A stretch of 32,803 bases of DNA from Sergeia podlipaevii (taxonomy: Eukaryota; Euglenozoa; Kinetoplastea; Trypanosomatida; Trypanosomatidae). Of the stretch, positions 1 to 10,205 are shown piece by piece (the first letter of the stretch is position 1; every line of letters starts with the position of its first letter). The notes beneath the pieces are model-generated. The model did no database searches. It saw only the letters and a program-made list of their open reading frames with translations, and was not told where the DNA came from. The DNA is taken from the NCBI GenBank assembly GCA_030849805.1, contig JASANZ010002010.1:1-32803 (forward strand), given 5' to 3'. The translations under genes and the position numbers were made by a program.

Positions 1-1679
1 GAAGGGCAAAGTGTGCTTGGTGCTTTTGGCTGAGAGATCTTTTATTATTATTAATTTTTTTTTTCCTTTTTCTTTAAAAAAAAAAAAAAATTACCCGATT
101 ACAACGGCAGAGTACGAAAGAAACGCATCATTCCCAACATCACTGCAGACTGAGTTCCTCTTAGTATATGCTTTTTTCTTTTGTTTTTTTTTTGTTTTTT
201 GTTTTGGAAGATGGATTACATATATATATATTCGTTTGTTATTTGACGAGTTTTTTTTTTTCGTTTGTTTTTTGGAGGGTGTTAACTTTTATTTATTAAT
301 TGGTGCCTTTTTTTTCTTTCTTTTTTTCTTTCTCTCTCCCCCTTTCCCATATGGTTCCACTGAGCACGACAAGGTGGTTCTCGTTGTGCATCTTGCAAAT
401 GATATATATATATATATCTGATAGATTGAAAAGCGTCGAAGTACATGGTGAAAGGAAAAGATATAAATCAATGAAAAAAAATTGAGGGCGAAAGTTACAT
501 AAACAGAGACAAAATGGAAGATTAGATGAACCACTGTTGATATACGTGATGAACCTTTCGCTAGTTGCACGTGTGTGTATGCGTGTGTGTGTGTGTGCAT
601 GTTTTTCCAAGTAAGCCAGTAGATCTATATGTATATTTATTGGTGCATGCATGCATGCGGCTATCATTACATAAAACAGGTGGCATTCAAATGTCTTGTC
701 AATTACTGTTGTTGTTGCTTGCTACCTCTTTGCACATACATACACGCACATACACACACACAGGCCTTCTTTTTCTTTTCTTTCCAGTGCGTCACAGCAT
801 TATTATCTTATTCTGTCAGCATGAGGAAAGGGAGAAAGAGAGAGGAAGCGCGCTATACGCAACATGACACACATGAGAAGGTTTTTTCTTTCTTTCTTAC
901 TTTTTTTTTTGAAATTAGTTGTTTGTCAGCAAGAACTTTTATCATTTAAACTTTCCTTCTTCTTTTTTTCTTCTTTATCTAATCTTTAACGTCCGTGATC
1001 AGTGCTTTTTTTATTATATATATAAATATATATATTGATGCTGTGTATATGTACAAATATATATAAACAGAAGAGAGGGCGAGTGGGGGATATTAATAAT
1101 AAAAAAATTGTCGCGACACGTTCGTATGAGTTGCTTTCCCCCTCTTAAAAGAAAGAGGGAAAGGGAAAAAAAGGGGAATAGCAATTGAGAAAAGCGCATA
1201 TGCAAAAGCACTTGGGTGTGCATATTTATATCAATTTTTTATTGTTATTGTTATTGTTATCAACACTTGTTCGTTTTGCCCTTACATATACATATATGTA
1301 TCGCCTGTCTTGTGTTTCTTCGCTAGTTGTATATATATATTTATACTAATTTTTTTCATCTTCTTTAATTTTTTTTTTTGCTTTTTACTGTTCACTAGAT
1401 AAAACTTTAAACTCTTCATTTAAGAAAGAAGGCAGGCCTATTCCACACAAAGAAAAAAGAAATTCTCTTGATACGTAAATTAGTATAAGGAGAACAATAG
1501 TGACAGAGAAAAAAAAGTAACTGACAGCTTCTACTATACGCTGTTGGTATTTTTTTTTATTGTCTATTATCTGTTCATCCCACGTGCCCGTACACCATCG
1601 CTTTCCAAGTGAAACTAGTTAAAAATAAAATACATCCTTCAAAGGATTAGGCAAACACACAAAAAAAAAGCACACAGTC
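1..1679. other. Intergenic region upstream of the ELO cluster, no gene seen
   Basis: This AT-rich stretch holds poly-T and poly-A runs, short TA arrays (about 402-417 and 1015-1038), a TG run near 580-597 and CA-rich patches. The open frames are homopolymer or dinucleotide translations with no recognisable domain, so I call no gene. It probably contains the 3' UTR of an upstream gene lying outside the window and the 5' UTR of the first elongase. No tRNA or snoRNA signature was recognised by eye. Confidence 0.6.
1549..1609 (+). promoter_or_regulatory. Putative trans-splice acceptor of the first elongase
   Basis: A T-rich tract at about 1549-1560 and further pyrimidine-rich sequence are followed by the first AG at 1608-1609, which would leave a leader of about 70 nt before the ATG at 1680. 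In kinetoplastids the first AG after a polypyrimidine tract is the usual spliced-leader acceptor. The assignment is by inspection only; an AG nearer 1649 is an alternative. Confidence 0.4.
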
Positions 1680-2558
1680 ATGCAGTACGTTGACAACTGG
1701 GGCGACGCTCACCTCAACGGTTATGCCTTCAAGAAGTGGCTTGCAGACAACCGCGATATCGCTCTCTTTGTTGCCGCTGGCTATCTCGCCTTTGTTTTCA
1801 AAGGCCCTGCGCTCATCAGCAAGATTCTTGGACCCCCTGGCTCTTCTAGCAGCAACAAAGCAATCCCTACTATCAAGAAGGCGTGGATGGTGTGGAATCT
1901 TCTCTTGTCCGTGTTTGCGTTTTACGGCACCACGCGCGTGGTCCCACCACTCCTGCGTAACCTGAAGGTGCACGGCGTGCACGATACTCTTTGCACCTTC
2001 CGCCCCGAGGAGTTCTACACCACCCGTGTGGGCACAGCGCTGGCTCTCTTCTGCATCTCAAAGCTTCCTGAGTTTGGTGATACCTTCTTTCTTCTTCTGC
2101 AGGGCAAGAAGCGTCTTCCCTTCCTGCAGTGGTTTCATCACACCTCCATGTTTCTCTTTGTATGGTACGCGTACGAGGCTGGCTCCTCTATCTTCATCAC
2201 CGCCGCTGCGATGAACTACTTTGTGCACACCATCATGTACTTTTACTTCGCGATGGCTGAGGCTGGATACAAGGACCAGGTGAAGCCTTTCGCGCCGTAC
2301 ATCACCATTCTTCAGCTGCTTCAGATGATCGGTGTTATGTACACCTCCGGCTACGTCATTTTCCAAAAGTATGCTAGCGCGGCCGCTGGCGTACCCGACA
2401 GGTGCCCCGGCACCGACCTCTTCAACGCTCGCATCCAGTTTGTAATCTACAGCTTCTTCCTCTATCTGTTTGGCAAAATGTTCGTGGACTCGCATATTCG
2501 TAAGCCCAAGGCTGTGGAGGAGATGCAGCAGCAGCAGCGTGTCGCCAAGACAAACTAG
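1680..2558 (+). CDS. Fatty acid elongase, ELO family (copy 1)
   Basis: This 292-residue multi-pass membrane protein should be a 3-ketoacyl-CoA synthase of the ELO family. Such enzymes catalyse the condensation step with malonyl-CoA at the ER; trypanosomatids use tandem ELOs for much of their bulk fatty acid synthesis. Visible motifs are KLPEFGDT at residues 128-135 (the KxxExxDT box), QWFHH at 150-154 (the HxxHH box with Gln in the first position) and FVHTIMYFYF at 181-190 (the HxxMYxYY box). Several hydrophobic segments surround them, and the length is normal for the family. A Ser-rich insert lies at 55-59 and the C-terminus is Gln-rich. The ATG at 1680 gives the same N-terminal pattern (MQ-x3-N-x-GD, then GYAF) as copy 2, which supports the start. 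Copy 2 is clearly a paralogue. Chain-length specificity cannot be read from the sequence. Confidence 0.95.
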   Translation: MQYVDNWGDAHLNGYAFKKWLADNRDIALFVAAGYLAFVFKGPALISKILGPPGSSSSNKAIPTIKKAWMVWNLLLSVFAFYGTTRVVPPLLRNLKVHGVHDTLCTFRPEEFYTTRVGTALALFCISKLPEFGDTFFLLLQGKKRLPFLQWFHHTSMFLFVWYAYEAGSSIFITAAAMNYFVHTIMYFYFAMAEAGYKDQVKPFAPYITILQLLQMIGVMYTSGYVIFQKYASAAAGVPDRCPGTDLFNARIQFVIYSFFLYLFGKMFVDSHIRKPKAVEEMQQQQRVAKTN

Positions 2559-3826
2559 AGCGCCTTATCGGCGTGTAAAAGAAAAAAAAAAAAAAGAGAG
2601 GAGAGTGTCTGCTAGGGATACAGGAATTGCACTGCGTGATGTGCTGACAAAATGCAAGTGGAGTCTATCCAGACGTGGTGAGCAGACCTATACATGATGA
2701 CTATTGTTTTTTTTTTGTTTTCTCAGTAGCTTCTTTCTTTCTTTCTTTTTAAAAAGGAAGAAAACATAGTTTTCTATTTCTTCTTTCAATCCCTCACACC
2801 CTTGATTTTATTAATATTATTACTTTGTTTTTAAGTGTATATAATCATGAGAAGATATTGCTGCTTGGTTTTAAGCATGTGTGTGTGTGTGTGTTTTTTT
2901 TCTTTTGCTTTTGTTGACGCTCTCTACTTGAGACTCAACGTTTATATTCAATTAATCGCGTGAGTTGTTATCATTATTATTATTATTATGTGTATGTGCC
3001 AGTTCCTGCTTTCTTTCTGCGTCCTAATCTACTAGACTGAAGGGCGGCGTTCTTTGACACCCACTGAATATTGCTGTGCTTCCTCATCTCCCCCACCCCA
3101 TCCCCACCCTTTTTTTTGAGGGGGGTTCCTTCATTATCGTTGCTGTTGCGCATACATCACAGTCCCTGTAATGTGTGGACACGAACGAGCACGCGAGGAG
3201 GAGAGGAGGAGGAGGGAAAGAAAAAAGGGGGAATCTAAAAAAAAAAATAGCAGAAACAGGGATCATATATATATACAAACTGTTGTAAACCCAATGAGCG
3301 CATGTGTTCTCTTTTTTTTTTGCCTTTATATACAAATTTTTTTGTTGGTGTTGTTTCTCCGTACTCGAGTCGTATATAGGACCGTAGCATCAAGAACCCC
3401 CTTTTTTTTTCTTTTTCTTCTATGCATCTATATGCGAGCAAGCAATTTGCATGGTTTATTCGTTGTTCTTGCTGCTCTACTTGTGTGTGTGTGTATGTTG
3501 TTTTTGTTTTTATATTATTATTATTAAGTCTATCTTAAAAAAAAAAAAAAATGAAATGCTTCCTGATGAATACGTCTATGTATATGCGCTAATTTATCTA
3601 TCATATGGAGACGTCTACTGTTTAATATTTGTGCATTGGGGTTGTATATATATATACGTATGTCATTCAAGGTCCCGCTGTTGATACGTACATCGTGTTT
3701 TGCAGCTGCAGCTTCTTTTTCCTTTGCTTACGCAAGGAAATACGGGCAGCCTCCGCCTTGGTGGTGTTGTTTTTTTTTTTTTCACTTCTCTTTATCTCTC
3801 TCATTTACGATGGAGGATAAGATGAA

Positions 3827-3830
<4 letters not shown>

Positions 3831-3858
<28 letters not shown>
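3831..3858 (+). repeat. (GA)14 microsatellite
   Basis: Fourteen uninterrupted GA units in the spacer between elongase copies 1 and 2, followed closely by poly-A blocks at about 3879-3915. This purine-only block is a good candidate for length polymorphism between strains. Confidence 0.9.
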
Positions 3859-3863
<5 letters not shown>

Positions 3864-4566
3864 GGGTATATATGATTTAAAAAAAAAAAAAAGAAAAAAA
3901 AAGAAAAAAAAAAAATAAAGAGTGCTGTAATAAAATGATAGCAAGCATTCTTGTGCTGATGCAAATACGTGAATTGTCACAAGTTGACTCTATGTGTGAG
4001 AGCGCGCTTTTCTCTTCTTTTTGAAAATGTTGTTTTCTTTTTTTTTGGATTTTTATTTTAAGAGAAAAGAAAGAAAAAAAAAAAGCTCGAGCACCTGGAA
4101 GAAGAAGAAGAAAGAAAGGAATAAGAGGAGGGGGAGTCCTCAAGCGTGCTTTTTCTCTCTCTATATATATATATATTTACGCAAGCCATCACACAGCACG
4201 ATTTAAAATAAAAAAAAATAAAAAGATAAACATTTGGATTGACCTGCCATTTACAAATATTCGCTTTTGTGCGCACATAACCCCTTCACTGCCAAAAAAA
4301 AGGGGGGAGGAACCAAGAGGAAGGGTAAAAGAAGAAAAAAAAAAAGGAGGTTGTACTCAGACCTTTTGCGTGTGCATTCTTTCTCTCTCAACTTTGCTTT
4401 CTTTTTTTATTATTATTATTTTATTTTCTGATGTTTGTGTGCTTTTCGCCGCGTTCTTTATTAACGGATTGAACATTTTTTTTTGTTTTATTGGTGCTTC
4501 TCTTCAAGCATACACTCACTCACACATACATACATACATTTGTTCTGCGCATTTATATATATTTAT

Positions 4567-4585
4567 ATAGATAGATAGATAGATA
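4567..4585 (+). repeat. GATA tetranucleotide array
   Basis: An array of the unit ATAG repeated about four to five times, lying roughly 280 bp upstream of the second elongase. It is a simple microsatellite with no known role here. Confidence 0.85.
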
Positions 4586-4795
4586 AAGGTGCACAAGCGC
4601 ACTTAGTTCAATTGTTTTTCTTCTTTATTATCGCAGTAAGTTCTATATATATATCGGAACACACAACTGAAAGAAAATATTTTTTGTTTGTTTGTTTGTT
4701 GTTGTTGTTGCTTTTCTCTATTGTTATCAACTTTATCTATTATTAGTGAAGAGGGGGGCCGCCGCTATTTCTACGAAGCGTTCTTTCCTGTTACT

Positions 4796-4845
4796 TTTTT
4801 ATTTTTGTTTTTAACTTGTAAACTAATAACAACAAAAAAAAACAG
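4796..4845 (+). promoter_or_regulatory. Putative trans-splice acceptor of the second elongase
   Basis: A T-rich tract (about 4796-4820) is followed by an A-rich spacer and AG at 4844-4845, leaving a leader of about 23 nt before the ATG at 4869. Assigned by the first-AG rule; not tested. Confidence 0.45.
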
Positions 4846-4868
4846 AAAAGAAGAAGAACAGACACGCG

Positions 4869-5708
4869 ATGCAGTGGTTAGATAATTACGGTGATAACGT
4901 GTATGATGGCTATGCCTTCAAGCAGTGGCTTAGTCAAAATTCAGATATTGCCGTCTACATCTCAGCCTTGTACTTGGCCTTCGTCTTCAAGGGACCTGAC
5001 CTCGTGCAATACGTCTTTAAAGGCAAGCAAAACGTCGCCCTCATTAAGAAGATGTGGATGGTATGGAATCTGGCTCTCTCAGTGTTTTCACTCTACGGTA
5101 CGCTCCGCGTAACCCCACTGCTTCTGCGCCGCTTGAAGAATGAAGGCGTGCACAACACCATTTGTATCTTTCATCCAGAGGAGTTCTACACCACTCGCGT
5201 CGGCTTCGCAATGGGCCTCTTCTGCATCTCCAAGCTTCCTGAGTTTGGCGATACGTTCTTTCTGATCCTCAGCGGCAAGCGCGAACTGCCCTTCTTACAG
5301 TGGTTCCATCACGTCACGACTCTTCTTTTTACGTGGTTTGCTTATCAGGCTGGCTCCTCTGTCTTCATCACCGCCGCTGCGATGAACTACACGGTGCATA
5401 CTATCATGTACTTTTACTTTGCACTCGCGGAGGCAGGCTACAAGGACCTGGTGAAGCCCTTCGCACCGTACATTACACTCATGCAGATTTCCCAGATGGT
5501 CGGTGGCTTGTTTTTTGCCGGACATGTCACTTACTATGGATACATGAATCAGGCCGAGTGCCCTGGCACGTCTTTCGCTGTTGGTCGTACCCAACTTATC
5601 GTGTACTGCTTTAATTTCTACCTCTTTACTAAGATGTTTCTTCAGGCTTATGTGTTCAAGAAGTCTGGCCGCCGTCCTGGCGCACATGACAAGCCTCACG
5701 CTAAGTAA
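4869..5708 (+). CDS. Fatty acid elongase, ELO family (copy 2)
   Basis: This 279-residue paralogue of the gene at 1680 is predicted to be an ER elongase condensing enzyme. Motifs: KLPEFGDT at 122-129, QWFHH at 144-148 (again Gln in the first position of HxxHH) and TVHTIMYFYF at 175-184. Hydrophobic segments match copy 1 throughout. It lacks the Ser-rich insert seen in copy 1 near residue 55, and its C-terminus is short and basic rather than Gln-rich. The two proteins are most alike across the catalytic core (residues 95-205) and differ more in the luminal and cytosolic edges. That fits the trypanosomatid pattern in which tandem ELOs handle successive chain-length ranges, but which range each handles is not visible. 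Confidence 0.95.
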   Translation: MQWLDNYGDNVYDGYAFKQWLSQNSDIAVYISALYLAFVFKGPDLVQYVFKGKQNVALIKKMWMVWNLALSVFSLYGTLRVTPLLLRRLKNEGVHNTICIFHPEEFYTTRVGFAMGLFCISKLPEFGDTFFLILSGKRELPFLQWFHHVTTLLFTWFAYQAGSSVFITAAAMNYTVHTIMYFYFALAEAGYKDLVKPFAPYITLMQISQMVGGLFFAGHVTYYGYMNQAECPGTSFAVGRTQLIVYCFNFYLFTKMFLQAYVFKKSGRRPGAHDKPHAK

Positions 5709-6885
5709 CATGGATAGAGTATGAGAAGGAAAGAACAAATCATGGCAAAATTATTGATATGGCGCGTTACATATCCTTTTTTTCTTTTAACAATAAAAAA
5801 AGAGAGGTCTGCTGAAGTCCTTTTTTTTTCCTTGAGTTTTCTGTTTCTTATCGCTATTAATTTCTTAAATATATATATATATATCATTCCGACTACTTGT
5901 GGGGTGTAAAGGCTGCTTGATCAGCTAAAGACGAACAACCTAGTGTTGTGCTTCTTAACTACTTTTTAATTGATACCTTTTCTTTCTGTTGTTTTTTGTT
6001 GTTTATTTATTTGTCATGAAAGCAAATATATTGCTGTTGTTACTGTTATTCCCTTGAAGTGTAGAGAGAAGTAAAGTGAAAGGAAAAGAAAAAGGAATGC
6101 ACGTCTCAACAACCCCCAAGTCCCCGTCATCTCTTTCTGTAAGTCGCGACAAAGAAGGCAGAAAGGTACGCCTTCATCAAAGCGGAAGAATAACGAAGAG
6201 AAAAGGGGAGAGGTGGATAGTCGATGGTGACCTGCTTATCGTGCTGAATGAAGAAAGGAAAAAAAGGGGGGGCAAAATAGAAACGTTCAAGTTCTATATA
6301 TAAAGGTGTTGTGTTTATATATTGATCTATATATGAATGTCAGCAGAAAATTTTGAGATAAGAAGAAGAGTTCACACAAGATTAAGCATTATATATACAT
6401 ATGTATGAGATCCCGCTGTGCATGGCTGAACACGTTTTAGTCATGCCTTTGTTTGTTTGTTTGTGTGCTTTCCTTTCCACTCCCTTCTAGAGGGGGGAAA
6501 AGGATACGATTGCTAATATGTGTTGATGTCATCTCTCTCTATATATATATACTTCAACCACGACTTTTCCATTCACTCTCTTTTTTCTTCGACGCTTATT
6601 TTCTATTATTATTGTTACTAATATTATTATTACTTAACACCAAAGAAGTTAGAAGAAGAAGAAAAGGAAAAAAAAATCTGCAAAAAGGAAGGCACACTTT
6701 CAGCATTCCTTTTTTTTTTCCTCACCCTATAACATAGTTGTTACATCCTCTTACTAAGTGTGTATCTGTACGTTCTTTCTTATCAACTAAAAGGGAGAGA
6801 AGAAAGCCACACACACACACACACATTTCACTTTTTCTCTTTTTTTTTTTTGCCTTGTCAATAATCCATCATCATCGTTATCATC
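5709..6885. other. Intergenic region between elongase copy 2 and the ELO-like gene
   Basis: About 1.2 kb, AT-rich, with TA arrays near 5870-5884 and 6540-6551, TTTG repeats near 6448-6463 and a CA run near 6810-6826. A 75-codon frame at 6076-6303 is less repetitive than the rest, but it begins at GTG and has no recognisable domain, so it is not called. A pyrimidine tract (about 6829-6853) lies just before the ATG at 6886 with no AG between, so the acceptor is probably farther upstream, near 6790. Confidence 0.5.
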
Positions 6886-7908
6886 ATGACAGAAGCAGTG
6901 ACGAATTCATTCACCTCTGAGTCTCTTCTTGGAAATCCCGCCAAGTTCAATGGATATGCCCTGCAAACGTATCTTCTTGAAAATATCGATCTCATCGGCT
7001 ACCTCGCGGCCTTTTACCTTGTCGTCGTTGGCAAAGGCCCTGGCATTCTTTGTTGGCTAACCAGTACAAACAAGAGGAAGGTCGATACCCGCTCCCCCTT
7101 AGAGGTGTACGCCAAGCTCAACACAGTCTACAAGCTCTCCTTTATCTTTCACCTTCTCTCCGCTGGTGTTTATCTGGTGTGCGCAGTCTTCCTGGTGCCT
7201 TCCGTCCTCAGCGCTATTCGGAAAACGTCCTTTTATGGCGCCATGTGTATCTGGGAGGATAAGCAGCTCTATCTTGGCGAGATGGGCTACTGGAGTGCCG
7301 TCATGATCTTCGCCAAGACTGTTGATCTCTTCGACACGTGCCTGCTTCTGTTGCGCGACCACATCATCGGCGTGGACAACGCCTTGTCCATCTACCCAGT
7401 TCGTACGATTACTCCTTCTCACTGGTGGTACAGGGTGCTCATGGCGCTTTACTTCTGGCACACGTACAGCATCGGCATCAGCACCTTCACGACTCTTGCT
7501 TCCATCAACGCAACTGCGCACGCAGCACTGAACGTTATTTACGCTGTGGAGGACATGTACTACAGCAAGGACGCAACGAAGAGGGTGACGGCTGGTAGCA
7601 CTGAAAAGAGTACCGCGACGCCTGCGTGGATGCGTGCGGCGCATACAGCATGCGGTTTTATTTTTATGAGTGAGTGCCTTCTCAGCTCTGCGGTGGCAAT
7701 CTACAGCAGCGTTATGAACTTTGGTGCAGAATCTGGGTGCATGGTGACGCAGGCCAACGTGCGCATGTGCGTGCTGCTGCTGCTTAGTACTGCCTTGCAG
7801 CTTGTGCGTGAGATGCAGGTGTCAGAGGAGCGTAAGATCATGGAAGCAGCCGCTGCTGCTCATAATAAGAAAATATCTAATGGTGTCACGGAGAAGAAGA
7901 AGAACTAA
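6886..7908 (+). CDS. Divergent ELO-family paralogue with degraded histidine box, probable pseudoenzyme
   Basis: This 340-residue multi-pass membrane protein aligns along its length with the two upstream elongases: NGYA near residue 22, VGKGPG near 48, KTVDLFDT at 144-151 in place of KLPEFGDT, and AHAALNVIYA at 211-220 in place of the HTIMYFYF box. Where the elongases have QWFHH, this protein has HWWYR (179-183), so both catalytic histidines of the HH pair are replaced by Tyr and Arg. Glu of the KxxExxDT box is Asp. The frame is intact over more than 1 kb, so it is not a nucleotide-level pseudogene. It ends in KKKN, which fits a dilysine (KKxx) ER-retrieval signal. The likely role is a non-catalytic or altered member of the elongation complex; that is inference. 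Confidence 0.85.
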   Translation: MTEAVTNSFTSESLLGNPAKFNGYALQTYLLENIDLIGYLAAFYLVVVGKGPGILCWLTSTNKRKVDTRSPLEVYAKLNTVYKLSFIFHLLSAGVYLVCAVFLVPSVLSAIRKTSFYGAMCIWEDKQLYLGEMGYWSAVMIFAKTVDLFDTCLLLLRDHIIGVDNALSIYPVRTITPSHWWYRVLMALYFWHTYSIGISTFTTLASINATAHAALNVIYAVEDMYYSKDATKRVTAGSTEKSTATPAWMRAAHTACGFIFMSECLLSSAVAIYSSVMNFGAESGCMVTQANVRMCVLLLLSTALQLVREMQVSEERKIMEAAAAAHNKKISNGVTEKKKN

Positions 7909-9680
7909 TTTATATATAAAACATGACGAACGGTGTGCTTCTGGTGTGGTAATTTTGAATTATGTGCGCATATTTTCTGTTTTTTTCTGTTTTTTTTTCC
8001 TTTTTTTTTGTCAAAAGGGTGAGAGAATTCAAATACAATGTGACGATAAAATATGTGTGCGGGTGTGTATATGTGCTGTGTATTGGGTTATTGTTTTTGT
8101 TTGCTTGGTGGTCATTCTTCTTCTCCCTCTCTCCTTAGCTATTTAGATATATATATATTTGCTTTTCTTTTTGGGGGTTACTATTGTTTTGTTTGTTTTA
8201 TTGATGCCTAACTATTAACACATGTGAATCAAATCTATTTAATTAATCTTTGACATAGGGACGGAAAGAAGGGGAGGTTGAAGAAAAAAAAAAAACGAGG
8301 TAAGAAGAGGGAGAGGGAAAAAAAAAAGCAACGAAGCAACCTACACACTGCATAAATGTCTAGGCCGCTTTTCTCTCTTCTCTCCTCTTTCTTTCTCTCT
8401 CTCTCCCTCTACTTTCTACTATTCCGACTTTACAGCTTCTTCTCTTCCGCACATGTTGTATGTGCGTATGTGTAGCTGTCTTCTTCCTTTTTTTTGTTTG
8501 TTCTAAACATCCTTGCATAGTGCTACCTGGGAGAGGCGCGTATGTGTTGTCGAAAAAGGGAATACTATTTTATTTTCTTTCATGTGTACAGAACAGTAAA
8601 ATACAAGATTGCGCCTTATAACAAAATACGTACAGCTTCAGCATGTTCAAGTCAAAAGAAGGGAGAGAAAAAATCAATAGCAGCAAGAAGATGTATGGTA
8701 CTATGTGGAGGAGGAAGAACAGAAGCTTATATAGCTGAAAACTTTTCCTTTTTTTGAAAAGACGTTTATGAATGGAATGCTCTTTGGGGCTGCATTCCCA
8801 ATATTTTTTCTTTTTCTTCTTCATCCACACACACACGCACACACCTTCTTTTTTTTTTTCGTTGGTTTTGTGGCTTTGATTATGTGCATATGCACGCGTG
8901 TGGGGCCATGATCGAACTCTGTGAGCATGACAGAGAGATACGTCGTGTGATTTTTTCCTTTTGCATTGCGTTACATATCATGCTTTTGGGGGGATACAGA
9001 ACGTCAAAGCGTATAAGTGCATACAGTAATGCTGGATGTGTCGTGCTGCATCCACTATTATCATATTATTATGTGCTATCCTTGTCACTTTTGGTATGTT
9101 CAAAGAAAAAAAAATGTCATATATATAGTTTGTGTTTCTGCTTGGGGGAAAAGGAAGAAAAAATTAAATGCAAAAAGGAAGTGCTGTTATGGATGTTATG
9201 ATGATGTTGCTGTTATTGGTTTGTTTTTTTCTTGGTACGCACTAAACAGAGAGTGCTATGGAATCTCTTCTTCATATGAAGGAAATATACACACATACAT
9301 ACAAGTGTAGATAGAGGAAAGGGAGAAGCTCTCCGGGGGTTGTTGGTAACGGCAGCAGCGTCGTCGCACCTTTGGCGTCTGTTCACACCTCTATGGCATA
9401 TATTTATTTATTCATTTATTTAGGATGCCTTTTTTTTCTTTCTTTCTTTCCTTTTCACCCTTTTTTTGTTTAAAAAAAGTATTTATTTATTTGTTTGCTT
9501 TCGTTGTCTTCGTTACTCTTGACAGTGAGAAGGAATCCATTTACATTAAACTTTATTTCTCTCTCTCCGTGTGGTCTTCCTTGTGATTCTATAAGGATAT
9601 ATATATATATATCTAAATAAGGTAGTAAGGGGGGAACTTTTATTGTCACTATTTTCTTCTTTTGTTTTGTAGACAGGTCA
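7909..9680. other. Intergenic region before the zinc-finger gene
   Basis: About 1.8 kb with poly-T/poly-A tracts, a CT-rich pyrimidine block near 8368-8412, CA runs near 8825-8843, a TATTTATTCATTTATT patch near 9399-9421 and a TA array at about 9598-9612. Open frames of 70-114 codons exist on both strands but are low-complexity or lack any recognisable feature. No gene is called. Confidence 0.55.
9646..9672 (+). promoter_or_regulatory. Putative trans-splice acceptor of the LSD1-type zinc-finger gene
   Basis: A pyrimidine-rich tract at about 9646-9670 runs directly into AG at 9671-9672, 8 nt before the ATG at 9681. This is a textbook arrangement for kinetoplastid trans-splicing, with a very short gene-encoded leader. 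Confidence 0.6.
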
Positions 9681-10205
9681 ATGTTGATTACTCAACTAGT
9701 ATGTGAAGGCTGCCGCCGCATCCTCTCATATCCTTTCGGCGCCATCAGTTGTCGTTGCCGCAACTGTGACACCGTCAACGCAGCTCAGAACCTACGCATC
9801 GACTGCCCTTTCTGTGCTCAGCAGCTGCTTGTTCCAATCAACACCCTTAGGCTGCTGTGCCCGTGTTGTGGCACCGTCACGGACATTCCCGAGAGTTTCT
9901 TACCCCTTGTAGAGGATCCTATCGATCTTGGAGGTCTTGAGCAAGATAGTGAAGCGAAGACCATCTACGTGTCCTATCCAGCTATGAAGAAGGCAGATAG
10001 CAAGGAAGGTTTGGAGAGACAGCAGTCCTCTCGGAGTAGCAACACAGGCGGTGGGAGCGGCGATGAAGGGGTTAAGCAGTCTGTCCCGATGGCACGTGAG
10101 GAGCTGGAGGGCCGCAGCGGCTCGAGCGGAGAGACGGGTGATGCGGCGGCACAATCACAAGCTGGTGGTGCCAACACCGTTGTGATTGCTACTCGGATTC
10201 TTTAA
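9681..10205 (+). CDS. LSD1-type zinc-finger protein
   Basis: This 174-residue protein begins with an LSD1-type zinc finger: C8-x2-C11-R, then LSYPFGA at 15-21, then C26-x2-C29. That matches the family pattern CxxCRxxLxYPxGAxxVxCxxC. Two further pairs, C42-x2-C45 and C60-x2-C63, form a second finger of similar spacing. Residues 75-174 are acidic, Ser/Gly-rich and probably disordered. LSD1 fingers are known from plant cell-death regulators and from metacaspases, where they mediate protein contacts, but here there is no catalytic domain. It may be an adaptor; no partner can be read from the neighbours. The ATG sits 8 nt after a strong splice acceptor, which supports the start. Confidence 0.88.
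   Translation: MLITQLVCEGCRRILSYPFGAISCRCRNCDTVNAAQNLRIDCPFCAQQLLVPINTLRLLCPCCGTVTDIPESFLPLVEDPIDLGGLEQDSEAKTIYVSYPAMKKADSKEGLERQQSSRSSNTGGGSGDEGVKQSVPMAREELEGRSGSSGETGDAAAQSQAGGANTVVIATRIL

Larger units (their letters stand above)
2559..4868. other. Long intergenic region between elongase copies 1 and 2
   Basis: About 2.3 kb without a credible gene. It carries dense poly-T and poly-A tracts, a TG run near 2878-2894, a (GA)14 array, several TA arrays, and a GATA array just before copy 2. All open frames are low-complexity. It should contain the 3' UTR of copy 1, its polyadenylation site and the splice signals for copy 2. The length is large for a trypanosomatid intergenic spacer, so a UTR-regulated mRNA or an unannotated non-coding RNA is possible, but I see no specific sign of one. 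Confidence 0.55.

Noticed and set aside
2058..2495. Antisense frame over the first elongase (and similar ones over other genes)
   Set aside because: Long reverse-strand frames mirror codon bias of the + strand genes and have no domains of their own.
6076..6303. Basic 75-codon frame between elongase copy 2 and the ELO-like gene
   Set aside because: It starts with GTG, has no domain and is short; likely chance in a purine-rich stretch.
8884..9201. 105-codon frame in the spacer before the zinc-finger gene
   Set aside because: No recognisable domain, irregular composition and no supporting splice signal; treated as chance.
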